Assembly: GCF_001425445.1 (NCBI RefSeq)
Contig: NZ_LMQU01000009.1
Location: 389,817 to 453,816, forward strand
From: Devosia sp. Leaf420
Lineage (GTDB): Bacteria > Pseudomonadota > Alphaproteobacteria > Rhizobiales > Devosiaceae
Direction: 5' to 3'
Length of the DNA: 64,000 nucleotides
Position numbers and translations under genes: made by a program. The notes beneath the pieces are model-generated. The model had not been told where the DNA came from and made no database searches. It saw nothing but the letters and a program-made list of their open reading frames with translations. How positions within the stretch are numbered: the stretch's first letter is position 1; each line of letters opens with the position of its first letter. Shown in pieces: positions 14,837 through 23,158 of the stretch.

Positions 14837-15568
14837 CTAGTCGCTGAATGTCTCGAGCATGGACATGAAACTGTGGCGCTCGCTCTGTCCTGGCGTCAGC
14901 CTCACGCGCCCCTCTATATCTCCCAGATGGGTATCCATCAGCGCTTGGGCCTTTCTCAGATCGCTCGCGCGCAGGGCGTCGACGATCTGGCGATGATGAT
15001 CTGCGCCACAATCATCCTGCCGTTCATCTTCATATAAAGCCATCACCAGAGAGAGGCGGGCGACCAGCTTGGCCAGCATCTCACTGAGCACTTTATTGCC
15101 GGCGATCGCTGCGAGCTCGACGTGAAATTCGCCGATCGTTGTCGCCTTTGCCACCTGATGACCATGCTGGTGGACGCGTAGCTCTTCGGCAGTGATGGCA
15201 TCGAGCTTCTCGAAATCAGCCGCGGTGATCCGTTGCGCCACAAGGCTAAGAATAGTGCGCTCGAGCGCCCGCCGTGCTTCGAACAGTTGGTGCGCCTCTT
15301 CAATACTGGGTTCGGCGACGAACGTGCCGCGATTGCGCTTGCGCTCTAGGAGCCGCTCACGCTGCAAGACGCCGAGCGCACCGCGGACGACTGTGCGGCT
15401 GACGCCGAAATGCTCCGCAATCGCCTCTTCGATGATCTTGCTTCCAGGCTTGAGTGCACCGTCGGCGATGGCCGTCGACAGCGTCGCACAGATGCGGTCG
15501 TTGACATCCTCGGCATCATCGATGTCGATCTCGACGGGCTTTGCGCGGGGAGCTTTACGGGGCGGCAT
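14837..15568 (-). CDS. GntR-family (FadR/FCD subgroup) transcriptional regulator
   Basis: 243 residues. N-terminal winged HTH at about 22-90 (ICATLSTAIADGALKPGSKIIEEAIAEHFGVSRTVVRGALGVLQRERLLERKRNRGTFV spread over this range) and a C-terminal all-helical FCD ligand domain with conserved Arg/Asp/His positions (FHVELAAIAGNKVL, HHRQIVDALRASD). FCD-type GntR proteins sense organic acids or amino-acid derivatives and usually repress the divergent operon. Here that is the ABC importer / M24 hydrolase operon starting at 15799, and the shared spacer holds two palindromes that are candidate operators. Inducer unknown. Confidence 0.9.
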   Translation of the reverse strand: MPPRKAPRAKPVEIDIDDAEDVNDRICATLSTAIADGALKPGSKIIEEAIAEHFGVSRTVVRGALGVLQRERLLERKRNRGTFVAEPSIEEAHQLFEARRALERTILSLVAQRITAADFEKLDAITAEELRVHQHGHQVAKATTIGEFHVELAAIAGNKVLSEMLAKLVARLSLVMALYEDERQDDCGADHHRQIVDALRASDLRKAQALMDTHLGDIEGRVRLTPGQSERHSFMSMLETFSD

Positions 15569-15636
15569 GGTCGGAAGTCCTGATTTGCGATGCCTACAAA
15601 TACATCACATGACGCACGAATGTGCAAAATAATGTG

Positions 15637-15676
15637 CGAATTATAATTCGTATGAATATGCGAAACTGGTTTCGCA
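15637..15676. promoter_or_regulatory. Two palindromes, candidate operators for the divergent GntR regulator
   Basis: CGAATTA/TAATTCG (15637-15650) is a perfect 14-base palindrome; TGCGAAAC-TG-GTTTCGCA (15659-15676) has 8-base arms. Both share the core TGCGAA, which recurs once more nearby (GTGCGAA at 15634). They lie about 70-110 bases before the regulator start and 120-160 before the ATPase start. Confidence 0.5.
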
Positions 15677-15798
15677 AACATTTCATGAGTGAATTTTATT
15701 TATTTAAGTCAGTTGCTTAAGACAAAAATATGCTGGCCACGCTCGATTTGGCACGCTGATTGCGATGTTTCGGTTGGGATCATCGTGAGTGCCTGACC

Positions 15799-16950
15799 AT
15801 GACCGATCAAGCTTTAGCCGTCGATCAGCAAGCAATGGAAACACAACCGCAAGGGCTGGTCGTCAACAGCCTCACGCACCGGTATGGCACAGCTTTGGCG
15901 ATCGACCGCATCACCTTCGATGTGCGGCCGGGCGAAGTCGTGGCGCTGCTGGGGCCCAGCGGTTGTGGCAAGTCGACCGTGCTCCGCTCGATCGCCGGTC
16001 TGATCAAGCCCCAAGAAGGGACGATCACGATGGGAGCGCAACGGCTCGATACGATGCCGGCTCGTACCCGCGGGATTGGCATGGTCTTTCAGAACTATGC
16101 GCTGTTTCCCCATCTCACTGTCGAAGAGAATGTCGGCTATCCCCTGACCTGTCAGGGGCTGCCCCGCTCCGAGCGGCGCCAGCGCGTTGCCGAACTTTTA
16201 ACGCTGGTGCGCCTCGACACCATGGCGCGCCGCCTGCCGCGAGAGCAATCGGGTGGCCAGCAACAGCGTGTGGCGGTCGCAAGAGCGCTTGCCGCGCGAC
16301 CAAACCTTCTGCTTCTCGATGAGCCGTTCGGCGCCCTCGATCGCGCGCTCCGCTTCGACCTTCAGGTTGAGATGCTGCGGCTGCAGCGGAGCCTTGGTAT
16401 CACGACGCTGATCGTCACCCATGACCAGGAAGAGGCCCAAAGCCTCGCCGGCCGCCTTGTGCTGATGAACAAGGGACGGGTTGAACAGATCGACACGCCG
16501 ACGGCGGTCTACGATGCGCCCAAGAGCCTTTTCGTCAACAGCTTCATCGGCCAGGCCAATCAGCTTCCCGGCATCATCCAAAGCGCCGGTGCCGATCACT
16601 CCATTGTCCGGCTTGCAGTCGGCCAGAAGATCAAAGTCCCGCGACAGGTTGAATTCGTTGTCGACGCTCCCGTCGTCGTCACCTGTCGACCGGAGGACGT
16701 CACCCTCGTCTCCGGGGCCAATGCCACGACGCTGCCGGCCCGCGTCAGCGTCGCCATCGCCCTGGGGCCGACGCTCGTTCACGAGCTGACGCTCGCCGAC
16801 GGCACCGAAATTCGCGCCAGCCAGATGCGCGATCAATCAATGCGTCCCGGCAAGCCCGGCGAGGCGGTGTTCCTCTCCATCGATACCGCCAGGTGTCATA
16901 TCTTCCCGGCGCCAGCCGGTTCTAGCCTGTCTTCGTCTCCCTCCCACTGA
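15799..16950 (+). CDS. ABC transporter ATP-binding protein (PotA/spermidine-iron class)
   Basis: 383 residues from ATG 15799. Walker A GPSGCGKST at 52-60, Q-loop FQNYALFPHLTV, signature QSGGQQQRVAVARAL (Gln in place of the usual first Leu), Walker B LLLLDEPFGALD and switch His in VTHDQ. A C-terminal TOBE-like domain (about 250-370) follows, as in the PotA/FbpC/importer class that powers polyamine, iron or aminophosphonate uptake. First gene of a six-gene operon with binding protein, two permeases, M24 protein and flavin reductase. An upstream in-frame start at 15760 is less likely. Confidence 0.9.
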   Translation: MTDQALAVDQQAMETQPQGLVVNSLTHRYGTALAIDRITFDVRPGEVVALLGPSGCGKSTVLRSIAGLIKPQEGTITMGAQRLDTMPARTRGIGMVFQNYALFPHLTVEENVGYPLTCQGLPRSERRQRVAELLTLVRLDTMARRLPREQSGGQQQRVAVARALAARPNLLLLDEPFGALDRALRFDLQVEMLRLQRSLGITTLIVTHDQEEAQSLAGRLVLMNKGRVEQIDTPTAVYDAPKSLFVNSFIGQANQLPGIIQSAGADHSIVRLAVGQKIKVPRQVEFVVDAPVVVTCRPEDVTLVSGANATTLPARVSVAIALGPTLVHELTLADGTEIRASQMRDQSMRPGKPGEAVFLSIDTARCHIFPAPAGSSLSSSPSH

Positions 16951-16967
16951 AGTCCAAAGGTGCCTTC

Positions 16968-18002
16968 ATGACGACCAGACTTTCCCGCCGCCATTTCAAC
17001 ATCCTTGCCCTCGGCGCAGCGGCCGCCGGCTTCCTGCCAATGCAGGCGCGTGCCGCCGGCGGCCTCGTTGCCGCGACCTTCCCGGGCAATTGGGAAGACG
17101 GCTATCGCCGCGTGCTCACGCCGCTTTTGTCCGAGAAGGGGTTCGACCTCACGATTTCGCCCGCGTTGGCGCAGGATCAGTTGGCCAAGGTTATGGCCAG
17201 CCCCGATGCTCCGGCCTTCGACACGCTCTTGATGTCGCTAGGGCAGGGCGCCGTCGCCATCGAGAACGACCTGATCCAGAAGATTGACCCCGCGCGCCTT
17301 TCCAATTGGGACAAGCTCGATCCTGCCTTCCAGGGCGAGTATGGCCCGACTGTTACCGTCGAAGTCAACGGCATCTGCTACAATCCAGGCCTCGTGCCGC
17401 GTCCTGCCGGCTATGCGGATCTGTTCAACAAGCCGGAATATGCCGGCAAGGTCTCTTGGACCGGCTTCGGCTCCAACACTGCCGTCATGGCCTATACCCA
17501 GCTCGCCAAGATTTTCGGAACTGGTCCCGATGATATGGAAGCCGTGTTCCAGCTTTTTCGCGATCACCCGGATCAGCTCAACAATGTCGTCGATAGCACC
17601 AATAGCCAGATGACGCTATTCCAGCAGGGCGAGATCGCCGTCTTCATGTGCTCGACCGGTAATGTCGCTAAGCTCAAGAGCCTTGGCCTCAATGCCGAAT
17701 TCGTCCATCCCGAAACCGGCTCGCCGGCTGCCCCCGTCAACATTCACCTGACCAAGGGCTCGCAAAATGTCGATGCGGCTTATGCCTATATGGACGCCGC
17801 CATCTCCGCGGCCGCCCAGACCGAACTTATGGCGCCGCCGACGGCGACTTTCCCGACCAATCACGATGTCGCGCTGACGCCCGAAATCGAGCAATATGTC
17901 ACGCGCGAAGACCTCCCCAATCTGGTCTACCCCGATTGGACGCTGATCAACCAGAACCGCGACGCCTGGATCCGCGCGTTCGACGCTGTCGTGGCGGGCT
18001 GA
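16968..18002 (+). CDS. Tat-exported ABC substrate-binding protein (PotD-like)
   Basis: 344 residues. The N-terminus has a twin-arginine motif SRRHFNIL followed by an alanine-rich core and ARA cleavage near residue 30, so export is probably by Tat. The mature protein resembles family-1 extracellular binding proteins of the spermidine/putrescine type (TFPGNWEDGYRRVL, WTGFGSNTAVMAYTQLAK, AVFMCSTGNVAKL, LTKGSQNVDAAYAYMD). It delivers the ligand to the permeases encoded next. The linked M24 and flavin enzymes suggest the ligand is a small nitrogenous compound; this is inference. Confidence 0.88.
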   Translation: MTTRLSRRHFNILALGAAAAGFLPMQARAAGGLVAATFPGNWEDGYRRVLTPLLSEKGFDLTISPALAQDQLAKVMASPDAPAFDTLLMSLGQGAVAIENDLIQKIDPARLSNWDKLDPAFQGEYGPTVTVEVNGICYNPGLVPRPAGYADLFNKPEYAGKVSWTGFGSNTAVMAYTQLAKIFGTGPDDMEAVFQLFRDHPDQLNNVVDSTNSQMTLFQQGEIAVFMCSTGNVAKLKSLGLNAEFVHPETGSPAAPVNIHLTKGSQNVDAAYAYMDAAISAAAQTELMAPPTATFPTNHDVALTPEIEQYVTREDLPNLVYPDWTLINQNRDAWIRAFDAVVAG

Positions 18003-18006
18003 TCCC

Positions 18007-18834
18007 ATGCGTGCGAGCGGCGTTCCCTTCCTGACCCCGATGCTCACCCTGTCGGTGCTGTTCTTCGCGGCGCCGCTCGCCATGCTCGTCGGTTACAGCT
18101 TTGTCGGCGAGACAGGTTTTACCCTCGACAACTATGCCCGTTTTCTCGGCGACCCTTTCAACTTCCGGGTGCTGGTCAACACGTTCCGTCTCGGCATCCA
18201 GACCGTGTTGGGCGTGACGCTGCTAGGCATCCCCATCGCCTTGCTCTACTGGCATAGCGGACCCCGTGTCCGTCAGGTGATTATTTTCCTGACGCTCATC
18301 CCGATGCTCACCAGCAACGTCGTGCGGACATTCGCCTGGATCGTGATCCTCGGTCGCCAAGGACCGATCAGCGAAACGCTTCTTGCCTTCGGTTTCACCG
18401 ACGGCCCGATCAGTCTCATGTTCACCGAATTGGGCCTGGTCCTCGCCATGACGCAGATCGACTTGCCTCTCGTGGTCTTGCCGCTCATTGCCATGCTCTC
18501 GCGCTTGCCGACAAGTCTGGGCGAGGCCGCGGAAGTCTCGGGCGCGGGCCCATGGCGCATTCTCATAACCGTTCTTATTCCGCTGATGCTGCCGGCCCTG
18601 CTTGCCGGCTGGGTTCTAGTCTTTGCCAGCACCAGCGCCTCCTTCGTCACCCAGGCCGTCATCGGCGGGGCCCGTAATGTTTACATGCCGCAGTTGATCT
18701 ACCGCGAGGTCGGCACTCTGTTCGATTGGCCGCTTGCCGCCGCCATCGCCGTTGTTCTGTTGCTGACCTCCGGCGCCGTGCTTCTGGCCATCACCTTCCT
18801 TTCTCGTCACAGGAGGCTCGCCAACCATGCCTGA
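18007..18834 (+). CDS. ABC transporter permease 1 (PotB-like)
   Basis: 275 residues with about six membrane helices. The inner-membrane ABC permease EAA-type loop is visible as LGEAAEVSGAGPWRILITVLIPLMLPALLAG, which docks the ATPase. Start lies four bases after the binding-protein stop, and its end overlaps the second permease by eight bases, so the genes are tightly coupled. Belongs to the spermidine/putrescine-type (binding-protein-dependent) permease class. Confidence 0.9.
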   Translation: MRASGVPFLTPMLTLSVLFFAAPLAMLVGYSFVGETGFTLDNYARFLGDPFNFRVLVNTFRLGIQTVLGVTLLGIPIALLYWHSGPRVRQVIIFLTLIPMLTSNVVRTFAWIVILGRQGPISETLLAFGFTDGPISLMFTELGLVLAMTQIDLPLVVLPLIAMLSRLPTSLGEAAEVSGAGPWRILITVLIPLMLPALLAGWVLVFASTSASFVTQAVIGGARNVYMPQLIYREVGTLFDWPLAAAIAVVLLLTSGAVLLAITFLSRHRRLANHA

Positions 18835-19638
18835 CAGACGCCAAACCCTGTTGCCTGCCGCCCTCCACAAAATCTTCGTCTTTGGCTTCGGCACGCTCTG
18901 CGTTGCCTTCATGGCGGCGCCGATCGTGATTGCCATCGCCATGAGTTTTACGGGCGGCCAAACCCTGCGCTTTCCGCCGGAAGGCTTTTCGTTGCGTTGG
19001 TATGAAGCCCTGCTCGATCCGGCTCGCTCCTCGACCGAACACATCGCCGCCTTCAACTCGCTCAAGATCGCCGCCGCGGCTGTTCTTGGCGCGCTGCTCT
19101 TTGCCGTCCCCGCCGCCATTGGCGTCAGTCGCGTCAAGCGGCGCACTGCCGGTGCCGTCGAGCCACTTTTGCTCCTGCCACTTGTTTTGCCCAGCCTCGT
19201 TTATGGCCTGGCAGCACTGATCGTTGCCGGCTCCTCGGCATCAGGCCGTCCTTCTGGTTGACCATTGCAGGCCATGTCGTCGTCTTCGGTCCGCTGATGT
19301 ACCGCTCGGCGGCAGTGCTGGCGCAAAGCCTCTATCCGAGCCTCGAAGAAGCCTCGACCGTCATGGGGGCAAGTTGGGTGCGAACTCTTTTCAAGGTGAC
19401 CCTGCCGCTGATGTTGCCGGGCATTCTTGCGGGCGCGTTCCTCGTCTTCATCCAATCGCTCGACAATGTGTCGATCTCGCTCTTCCTCGCCGACCCCCAG
19501 ACTACCGTGCTGCCGCTGCGCATGTTTGCCCTCATCGAAGAGGGGCTCGATGTTCGGGTAGCCGCCATGTCCGGGATTTTGATCGGCCTCGTTCTCATCG
19601 GCCTCATCCTCGGCCGGAAGGCCTTGGCCCGTACCTAA
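18827..19638 (+). pseudogene. ABC transporter permease 2 (PotC-like), interrupted by a one-base frameshift
   Basis: The first part (18827-19261) reads a normal permease N-terminus through LLLLPLVLPSLVYGLAALIVAG, then changes to unrelated residues and a stop. In the frame one base back, the protein continues as GIRPSFWLTIAGHVVVFGPLMYR and carries the EAA loop (LEEASTVMGASWVRTLFKVTLPLMLPGILAG) to 19638. The junction is around 19225-19240; a single lost base would restore about 270 residues. AGGAGG ribosome site at 18811. Either a real null mutation, which would disable the importer, or a sequencing error; no slippery heptamer is present. All neighbours are intact. Confidence 0.85.
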
Positions 19639-19680
19639 ACCAAGTCAAGGCGCCGCGCGCCACCAACAAGGACCACACAG

Positions 19681-21096
19681 ATGAACATGCATTCGCCTGG
19701 CGCCCTGCGCCGGATTGAGAACCTGCTTGCCGATTTCGAGCCGAATTTCGACTTCGTCGCTCCCCCGCCGCTTCCGGAAGCCGAATACGAAGATCGCCTC
19801 CGCCGCATCCGCCGCGAGGCGGTCATTGCTGGCCACGATGCCTTGGTGATCCACACCGACATGGTCGGCTGGTTCCACACTTCCAATGCCTATCTTCGCT
19901 ATGTCTGCGACTGGATGCGCGAAGGCGTCCTCATCATTCCAACCGACAGCGATAAACCGCTGACCCTCGTCTCGTTCTTCACCCAGTCCGTCATTCTGCC
20001 GCCAGGGGGCGAGCCGGTTCTCGTCGAAGACATCTGGCAGGTGGGTGCCATCGGCCGGGAATATGCCGATCGTCCCGGTTCATCCACCACGCTCACGGCC
20101 GAAGCGACGGCACATCTGCTGGATAAGCTCGGTCTATCCAAAAGCCAGATCGGGCTCCTCGGCGATCGCACGTCTCGCGACTTCTGGTCCGATCTCGATG
20201 AAGCCATGCCCAAGGCCAAATTTGTCCGGGACAATGCCATCATCGATCGCATGCAGAAAATTCGCAGTCCCCGCGAGGTCGAGATGTTTCAGGCTGCGGC
20301 TCAACTCATTTCCATAGGAACGCAGGCCGCTTATCACGTTACGCGCCTGGGCGTGACCGATGCCGAAATCTACGCCGCCTTCACGTTTGCCCAGCTCGCG
20401 CGGGGCGGGGAAACCGGCGACGGATATCAGATCGGCATCAACGAATACGGGACCCATTGCGGCAAGCCTTATGGACACGTCGTCCGGCCTGGCGATATCA
20501 TCAATCTTTACATCTCCAACGTCACCTATCGCGGCTATACCGCCCAGACTGCGCGTATGATTGCCGTTGGGGACATCACCGAGCGCCAGGAAAAAGTCCT
20601 CGCGGCCTGCACCCTCGGCGTCAAGCGTGCTGAAAAACTGATCAAGCCCGGTGCCCTCATCAGCGAGGTCAACAATGCCGCCTTCTCATCCTATATCGAG
20701 CACGGCTTGCTGACTTCGCCGCATGCGCGGACCATGCCCTACAATTGGAGCCCCGCTGACGATGGTGGTGCCCGGCTCGTGCCGCGCCAATATGTTCCCG
20801 ATGCCGACTGGGAAGCGCAGGGCCGCAAGCTCATGCACGTTTATCCGGCTACGCATGGGCCGCATAATCCAAACCTCGGCCACTCCGTGGGCATGGCGGG
20901 TGCGCAAAACAGTTTTAATGTGTCCTCGCACAACTTCGACCGGCTCGAAGAGGGCATGGTTTTTGTGCTCCACACCCAATGGCTCGAAGCCCAATCGGCC
21001 GGATGCAATATCGGGGACTGTTATCTTGTCACCAAAGACGGCTTCGAAAACCTCAGCCGCCACACCCCGCTCGAAACGCACCGGGTCGCTGTGTGA
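19681..21096 (+). CDS. M24-family (creatinase/aminopeptidase P fold) hydrolase lacking metal ligands
   Basis: 471 residues, AAGGA ribosome site. N-terminal creatinase-like domain to about 190, then the pita-bread domain. The segments that normally carry the five metal ligands are recognisable but mostly substituted: GDIINLYISNVTYRGYTAQTAR has no first Asp and Gln289 in place of the second; the His of LGHSVGM (His401) is kept; VFVLHTQ has no Glu; GCNIGDCYLVT has Gly445 for the last Glu. Metal-independent members of this fold include creatinase and ectoine hydrolase DoeA, so a C-N hydrolase for an imported guanidino/amide compound is inferred. DddP-type DMSP lyase is unlikely because its metal residues are absent. 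Confidence 0.8.
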   Translation: MNMHSPGALRRIENLLADFEPNFDFVAPPPLPEAEYEDRLRRIRREAVIAGHDALVIHTDMVGWFHTSNAYLRYVCDWMREGVLIIPTDSDKPLTLVSFFTQSVILPPGGEPVLVEDIWQVGAIGREYADRPGSSTTLTAEATAHLLDKLGLSKSQIGLLGDRTSRDFWSDLDEAMPKAKFVRDNAIIDRMQKIRSPREVEMFQAAAQLISIGTQAAYHVTRLGVTDAEIYAAFTFAQLARGGETGDGYQIGINEYGTHCGKPYGHVVRPGDIINLYISNVTYRGYTAQTARMIAVGDITERQEKVLAACTLGVKRAEKLIKPGALISEVNNAAFSSYIEHGLLTSPHARTMPYNWSPADDGGARLVPRQYVPDADWEAQGRKLMHVYPATHGPHNPNLGHSVGMAGAQNSFNVSSHNFDRLEEGMVFVLHTQWLEAQSAGCNIGDCYLVTKDGFENLSRHTPLETHRVAV

Positions 21097-21746
21097 TGGA
21101 GCATACCCATTTCGACTTTGGCGCCCTCAATGAGCGCGAGCGCTACAAGCTGCTTATCGGCACCGTCATCCCGCGCCCGATCGCGCTTATCACAACGCTA
21201 GGGCGGGATGGACGAGCCAATGCCGGTCCCTTCAGCTTCCTCAACGTCCTCACTCACGACCCCGCCATCATCGCGGTTGGGGTCGAGAACTATGCCGACA
21301 TGCGCTTCAAGGACACGGCGCGCAATATCCGCGAGACGGGCGAGTTCACCGTGCACATCGTAGACCAGGCGCTGGTAGATCAGATGGAGATTTGCGCCAT
21401 CAAATTTGGTCCGGAGGTCGATGAACTCGCTGAAGCCGGACTGGAGACGGTGCCGGGGTATGCCGTTGGCAGCCCGCGCATTTTGGCGGCTCCCGCGGCT
21501 CTCGAATGCCGGCGCTACATGACTTTGGAAGTCGGAAAGGCACGCGAGATCATTCTGGGGGAGGTGGTTGGTCTCTATGTCCGCAGCAGTGCGGTGGATA
21601 CCAACAACCTTCACATCGATAAGCAAGCCATGGATGCAGTCGGCCGCCTTGGTGGGCATAGCTATACGCAAACGCAGGACCAGTTTGAGGTCAAGACGCA
21701 GTCGCCAGAGCAGTGGTTCGCTGAGAAGTCGTCGACTGTGCGGTAG
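21096..21746 (+). CDS. Flavin reductase-like (DIM6/NTAB, FMN-binding split barrel) protein
   Basis: 216 residues from ATG 21096, which overlaps the M24 stop by one base (TGATG). The sequence IPRPIALITTLGRDGRANAGPFSFLNVLTHDPAIIAVGV and DTARNIRETGEFTVHIV is typical of the FMN-binding split-barrel flavin reductase family. Members reduce FMN for a partner oxygenase or act on small molecules directly. No oxygenase is encoded in the operon, so the partner is unknown. Last gene of the ABC/M24 unit. Confidence 0.85.
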   Translation: MEHTHFDFGALNERERYKLLIGTVIPRPIALITTLGRDGRANAGPFSFLNVLTHDPAIIAVGVENYADMRFKDTARNIRETGEFTVHIVDQALVDQMEICAIKFGPEVDELAEAGLETVPGYAVGSPRILAAPAALECRRYMTLEVGKAREIILGEVVGLYVRSSAVDTNNLHIDKQAMDAVGRLGGHSYTQTQDQFEVKTQSPEQWFAEKSSTVR

Positions 21747-22108
21747 GCCACAAATGCAAACCGTGTGTTCAGACCACGATCCCGTCAGTCTTGCGGCGTA
21801 ATGGTCGCTTGCAGAGCACCGGCGGCCGTGTTGCTCATTCGTTAACGCATAGCTCCTGACCATTTGGTCAAAATTCGCGGACAGGTAATGCGAGGTGCTC
21901 GTATTGCCCGGTTTTCCTTTGTTTTGCGTAGTTTGATCACGCGCTGGGCTCTCACCCAATTGGCGGCTGAGCGCAGGCCACCTAAACCGAATATGAACCA
22001 TATGCCTCTTTTGGATGCAGTCAGTGCATAACGGATGTGCAGAGAGACTGACTACTAATCACGACCGGTTCGATCTACATAGGGGGCATCAAACGAAGGG
22101 GAACCGAA
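21747..22108. other. 362-base intergenic region
   Basis: No gene seen. It contains a perfect 14-base palindrome TGACCA-TT-TGGTCA at 21857-21870 and an AT-richer stretch around 21910-21940. The end (22090-22108) is the AAGGGGAA ribosome-site region of the DUF1127 gene. Confidence 0.6.
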
Positions 22109-22255
22109 ATGAACATTGCGAAGAAGCTTGCCGACTATGCCCGTTACCAGCGCACGATGCGCGAGCTAAACTCGCTCGACGCCCGTCAGCTGACCGATCT
22201 GGGCATCACGCGCGGCGACATCAAGTCGATCGCTCGCGGCACCTACGCTGCCTAA
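22109..22255 (+). CDS. DUF1127 small protein
   Basis: 48 residues from ATG 22109 with AAGGGG upstream. Sequence ARYQRTMRELNSLDARQLTDLGITRGDIKSIARGTY matches the DUF1127 (YjiS-like) pattern, in which an Arg-rich helix ends in LGI-x-R-x-DI. In alphaproteobacteria such short proteins bind RNA and affect phosphate, carbon and stress metabolism. A terminator follows within 30 bases, so the gene is monocistronic. Confidence 0.88.
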   Translation: MNIAKKLADYARYQRTMRELNSLDARQLTDLGITRGDIKSIARGTYAA

Positions 22256-22282
22256 GCTTTAAGCAGAAGCAGTCGTACGATG

Positions 22283-22306
22283 AAGGCGTCCTCAGGGCGC
22301 CTTTTG
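22283..22306 (+). terminator. Rho-independent terminator of the DUF1127 gene
   Basis: AAGGCG (22283-22288) pairs with CGCCTT (22298-22303), with a partly paired TCCTCAGGG loop, followed by TTG after the shared T-run. It lies 28 bases after the stop and just before the convergent ybaK stop. Confidence 0.75.
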
Positions 22307-22325
22307 TCGTTTCTGGGGCTTGGTT

Positions 22326-22799
22326 TCAGCGCGTCAGGTCAGCGACTATGCAGTCGAGCGCGACGATCAAGTCATTGGGCTTTATGCGAATTTGCAGCCC
22401 GCGCTGTCCGCCATTGAGATAAATCTCATCGTAAAGCTGCGCCATTTCGTCGAGCGCCGTCGGCACGGGCTTGCGCTGCCCCAAGGGGCTGATGCCGCCG
22501 ACCTTATAGCCCGTCAGGCGCTCGGCGTCGGTGGGCTTCATCATATGCGCCGACTTGCCGCCGAGGGCGGCGGCGAGCTTTTTCATGTTGACCTCTTCGT
22601 CCGACGGGACAATGGCGCAGATCGGCTTGCCATCGAGTTCGGCCATGAGGGTCTTGAACACCTCGCCGGGAGAAACGCCGATCGCTTCAGCAGCTTGCAG
22701 CCCGACGCGCTCGGCGTTCGGGTCGTAGTCATAGTGCGCCAGGGTGAAGGCGATACCGGCGTTGATGAGCGCTTGGGTGGCGGGCGTGGTCTTGGACAT
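22326..22799 (-). CDS. ybaK: YbaK/EbsC-type Cys-tRNA(Pro)/aminoacyl-tRNA deacylase
   Basis: 157 residues covering one YbaK/ProX editing domain: TPATQALINAGIAFTLAHYDYD, EVFKTLMAELDGKPICAIVPSDEEVNMKKLAAALGGK (strand plus conserved Lys), GYKVGGISPLGQRKPVPTALDE and NGGQRGLQIRIKPNDLI. These free-standing enzymes hydrolyse mischarged Cys-tRNA(Pro). The length and the GGISPLG motif fit YbaK rather than ProXp-ala. Convergent with the DUF1127 gene; ATG start at 22799. Confidence 0.92.
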   Translation of the reverse strand: MSKTTPATQALINAGIAFTLAHYDYDPNAERVGLQAAEAIGVSPGEVFKTLMAELDGKPICAIVPSDEEVNMKKLAAALGGKSAHMMKPTDAERLTGYKVGGISPLGQRKPVPTALDEMAQLYDEIYLNGGQRGLQIRIKPNDLIVALDCIVADLTR

Positions 22800-22836
22800 G
22801 TCCTTGTTTTAGCTCGAATAAAACAAAGCTCAAGCC

Positions 22837-23070
22837 TCAGCGTTCGAGGTCGGGTCGCTGGACCCAACGCGGGTCACTGGCCGCGGCGTCGTAATCCTCC
22901 ATGCCGACATCGCGAAGGATGTGTGCGGAGAGGCGGAGGGCCTGGATGGCCTTGTGGCGGTCGGGCTTTTCGGATGCCTTGGACGGGGCGGGGACGGCGA
23001 AGAGGAAGCCAAGGATGTGCGGCAGCGTGAGCATTGATGCATCGACTGGCCTTATGGCGAGCCGCTCCAT
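22837..23070 (-). CDS. Small protein with DUF1127-like C-terminus
   Basis: About 77 residues if started at ATG 23070; ATG at 23034 would give 65. Neither has a good ribosome site. The middle and end (HKAIQALRLSAHILRDVGMEDYDAAASDPRWV) resemble the L-S-x-H-x-LRD-[IV]-G core of DUF1127 proteins, preceded by a hydrophobic segment LTLPHILGFLFAVPAPS. It lies 37 bases upstream of ybaK on the same strand and divergent from the LysR gene. Function unknown; coding is likely from the conserved-looking core. Confidence 0.55.
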   Translation of the reverse strand: MERLAIRPVDASMLTLPHILGFLFAVPAPSKASEKPDRHKAIQALRLSAHILRDVGMEDYDAAASDPRWVQRPDLER

Positions 23071-23158
23071 ATCAGGTTGACATGGCAGGAGGATGCGCCT
23101 GATATCGGCGGCGATCCAACTAAACGTCCGCATGCATGCATAAGGTGAGCTTATCCAA

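Noticed and set aside
19225..19261. Programmed ribosomal frameshift in permease 2
   Set aside because: No slippery heptamer or downstream stem seen; a one-base indel explains the data better.
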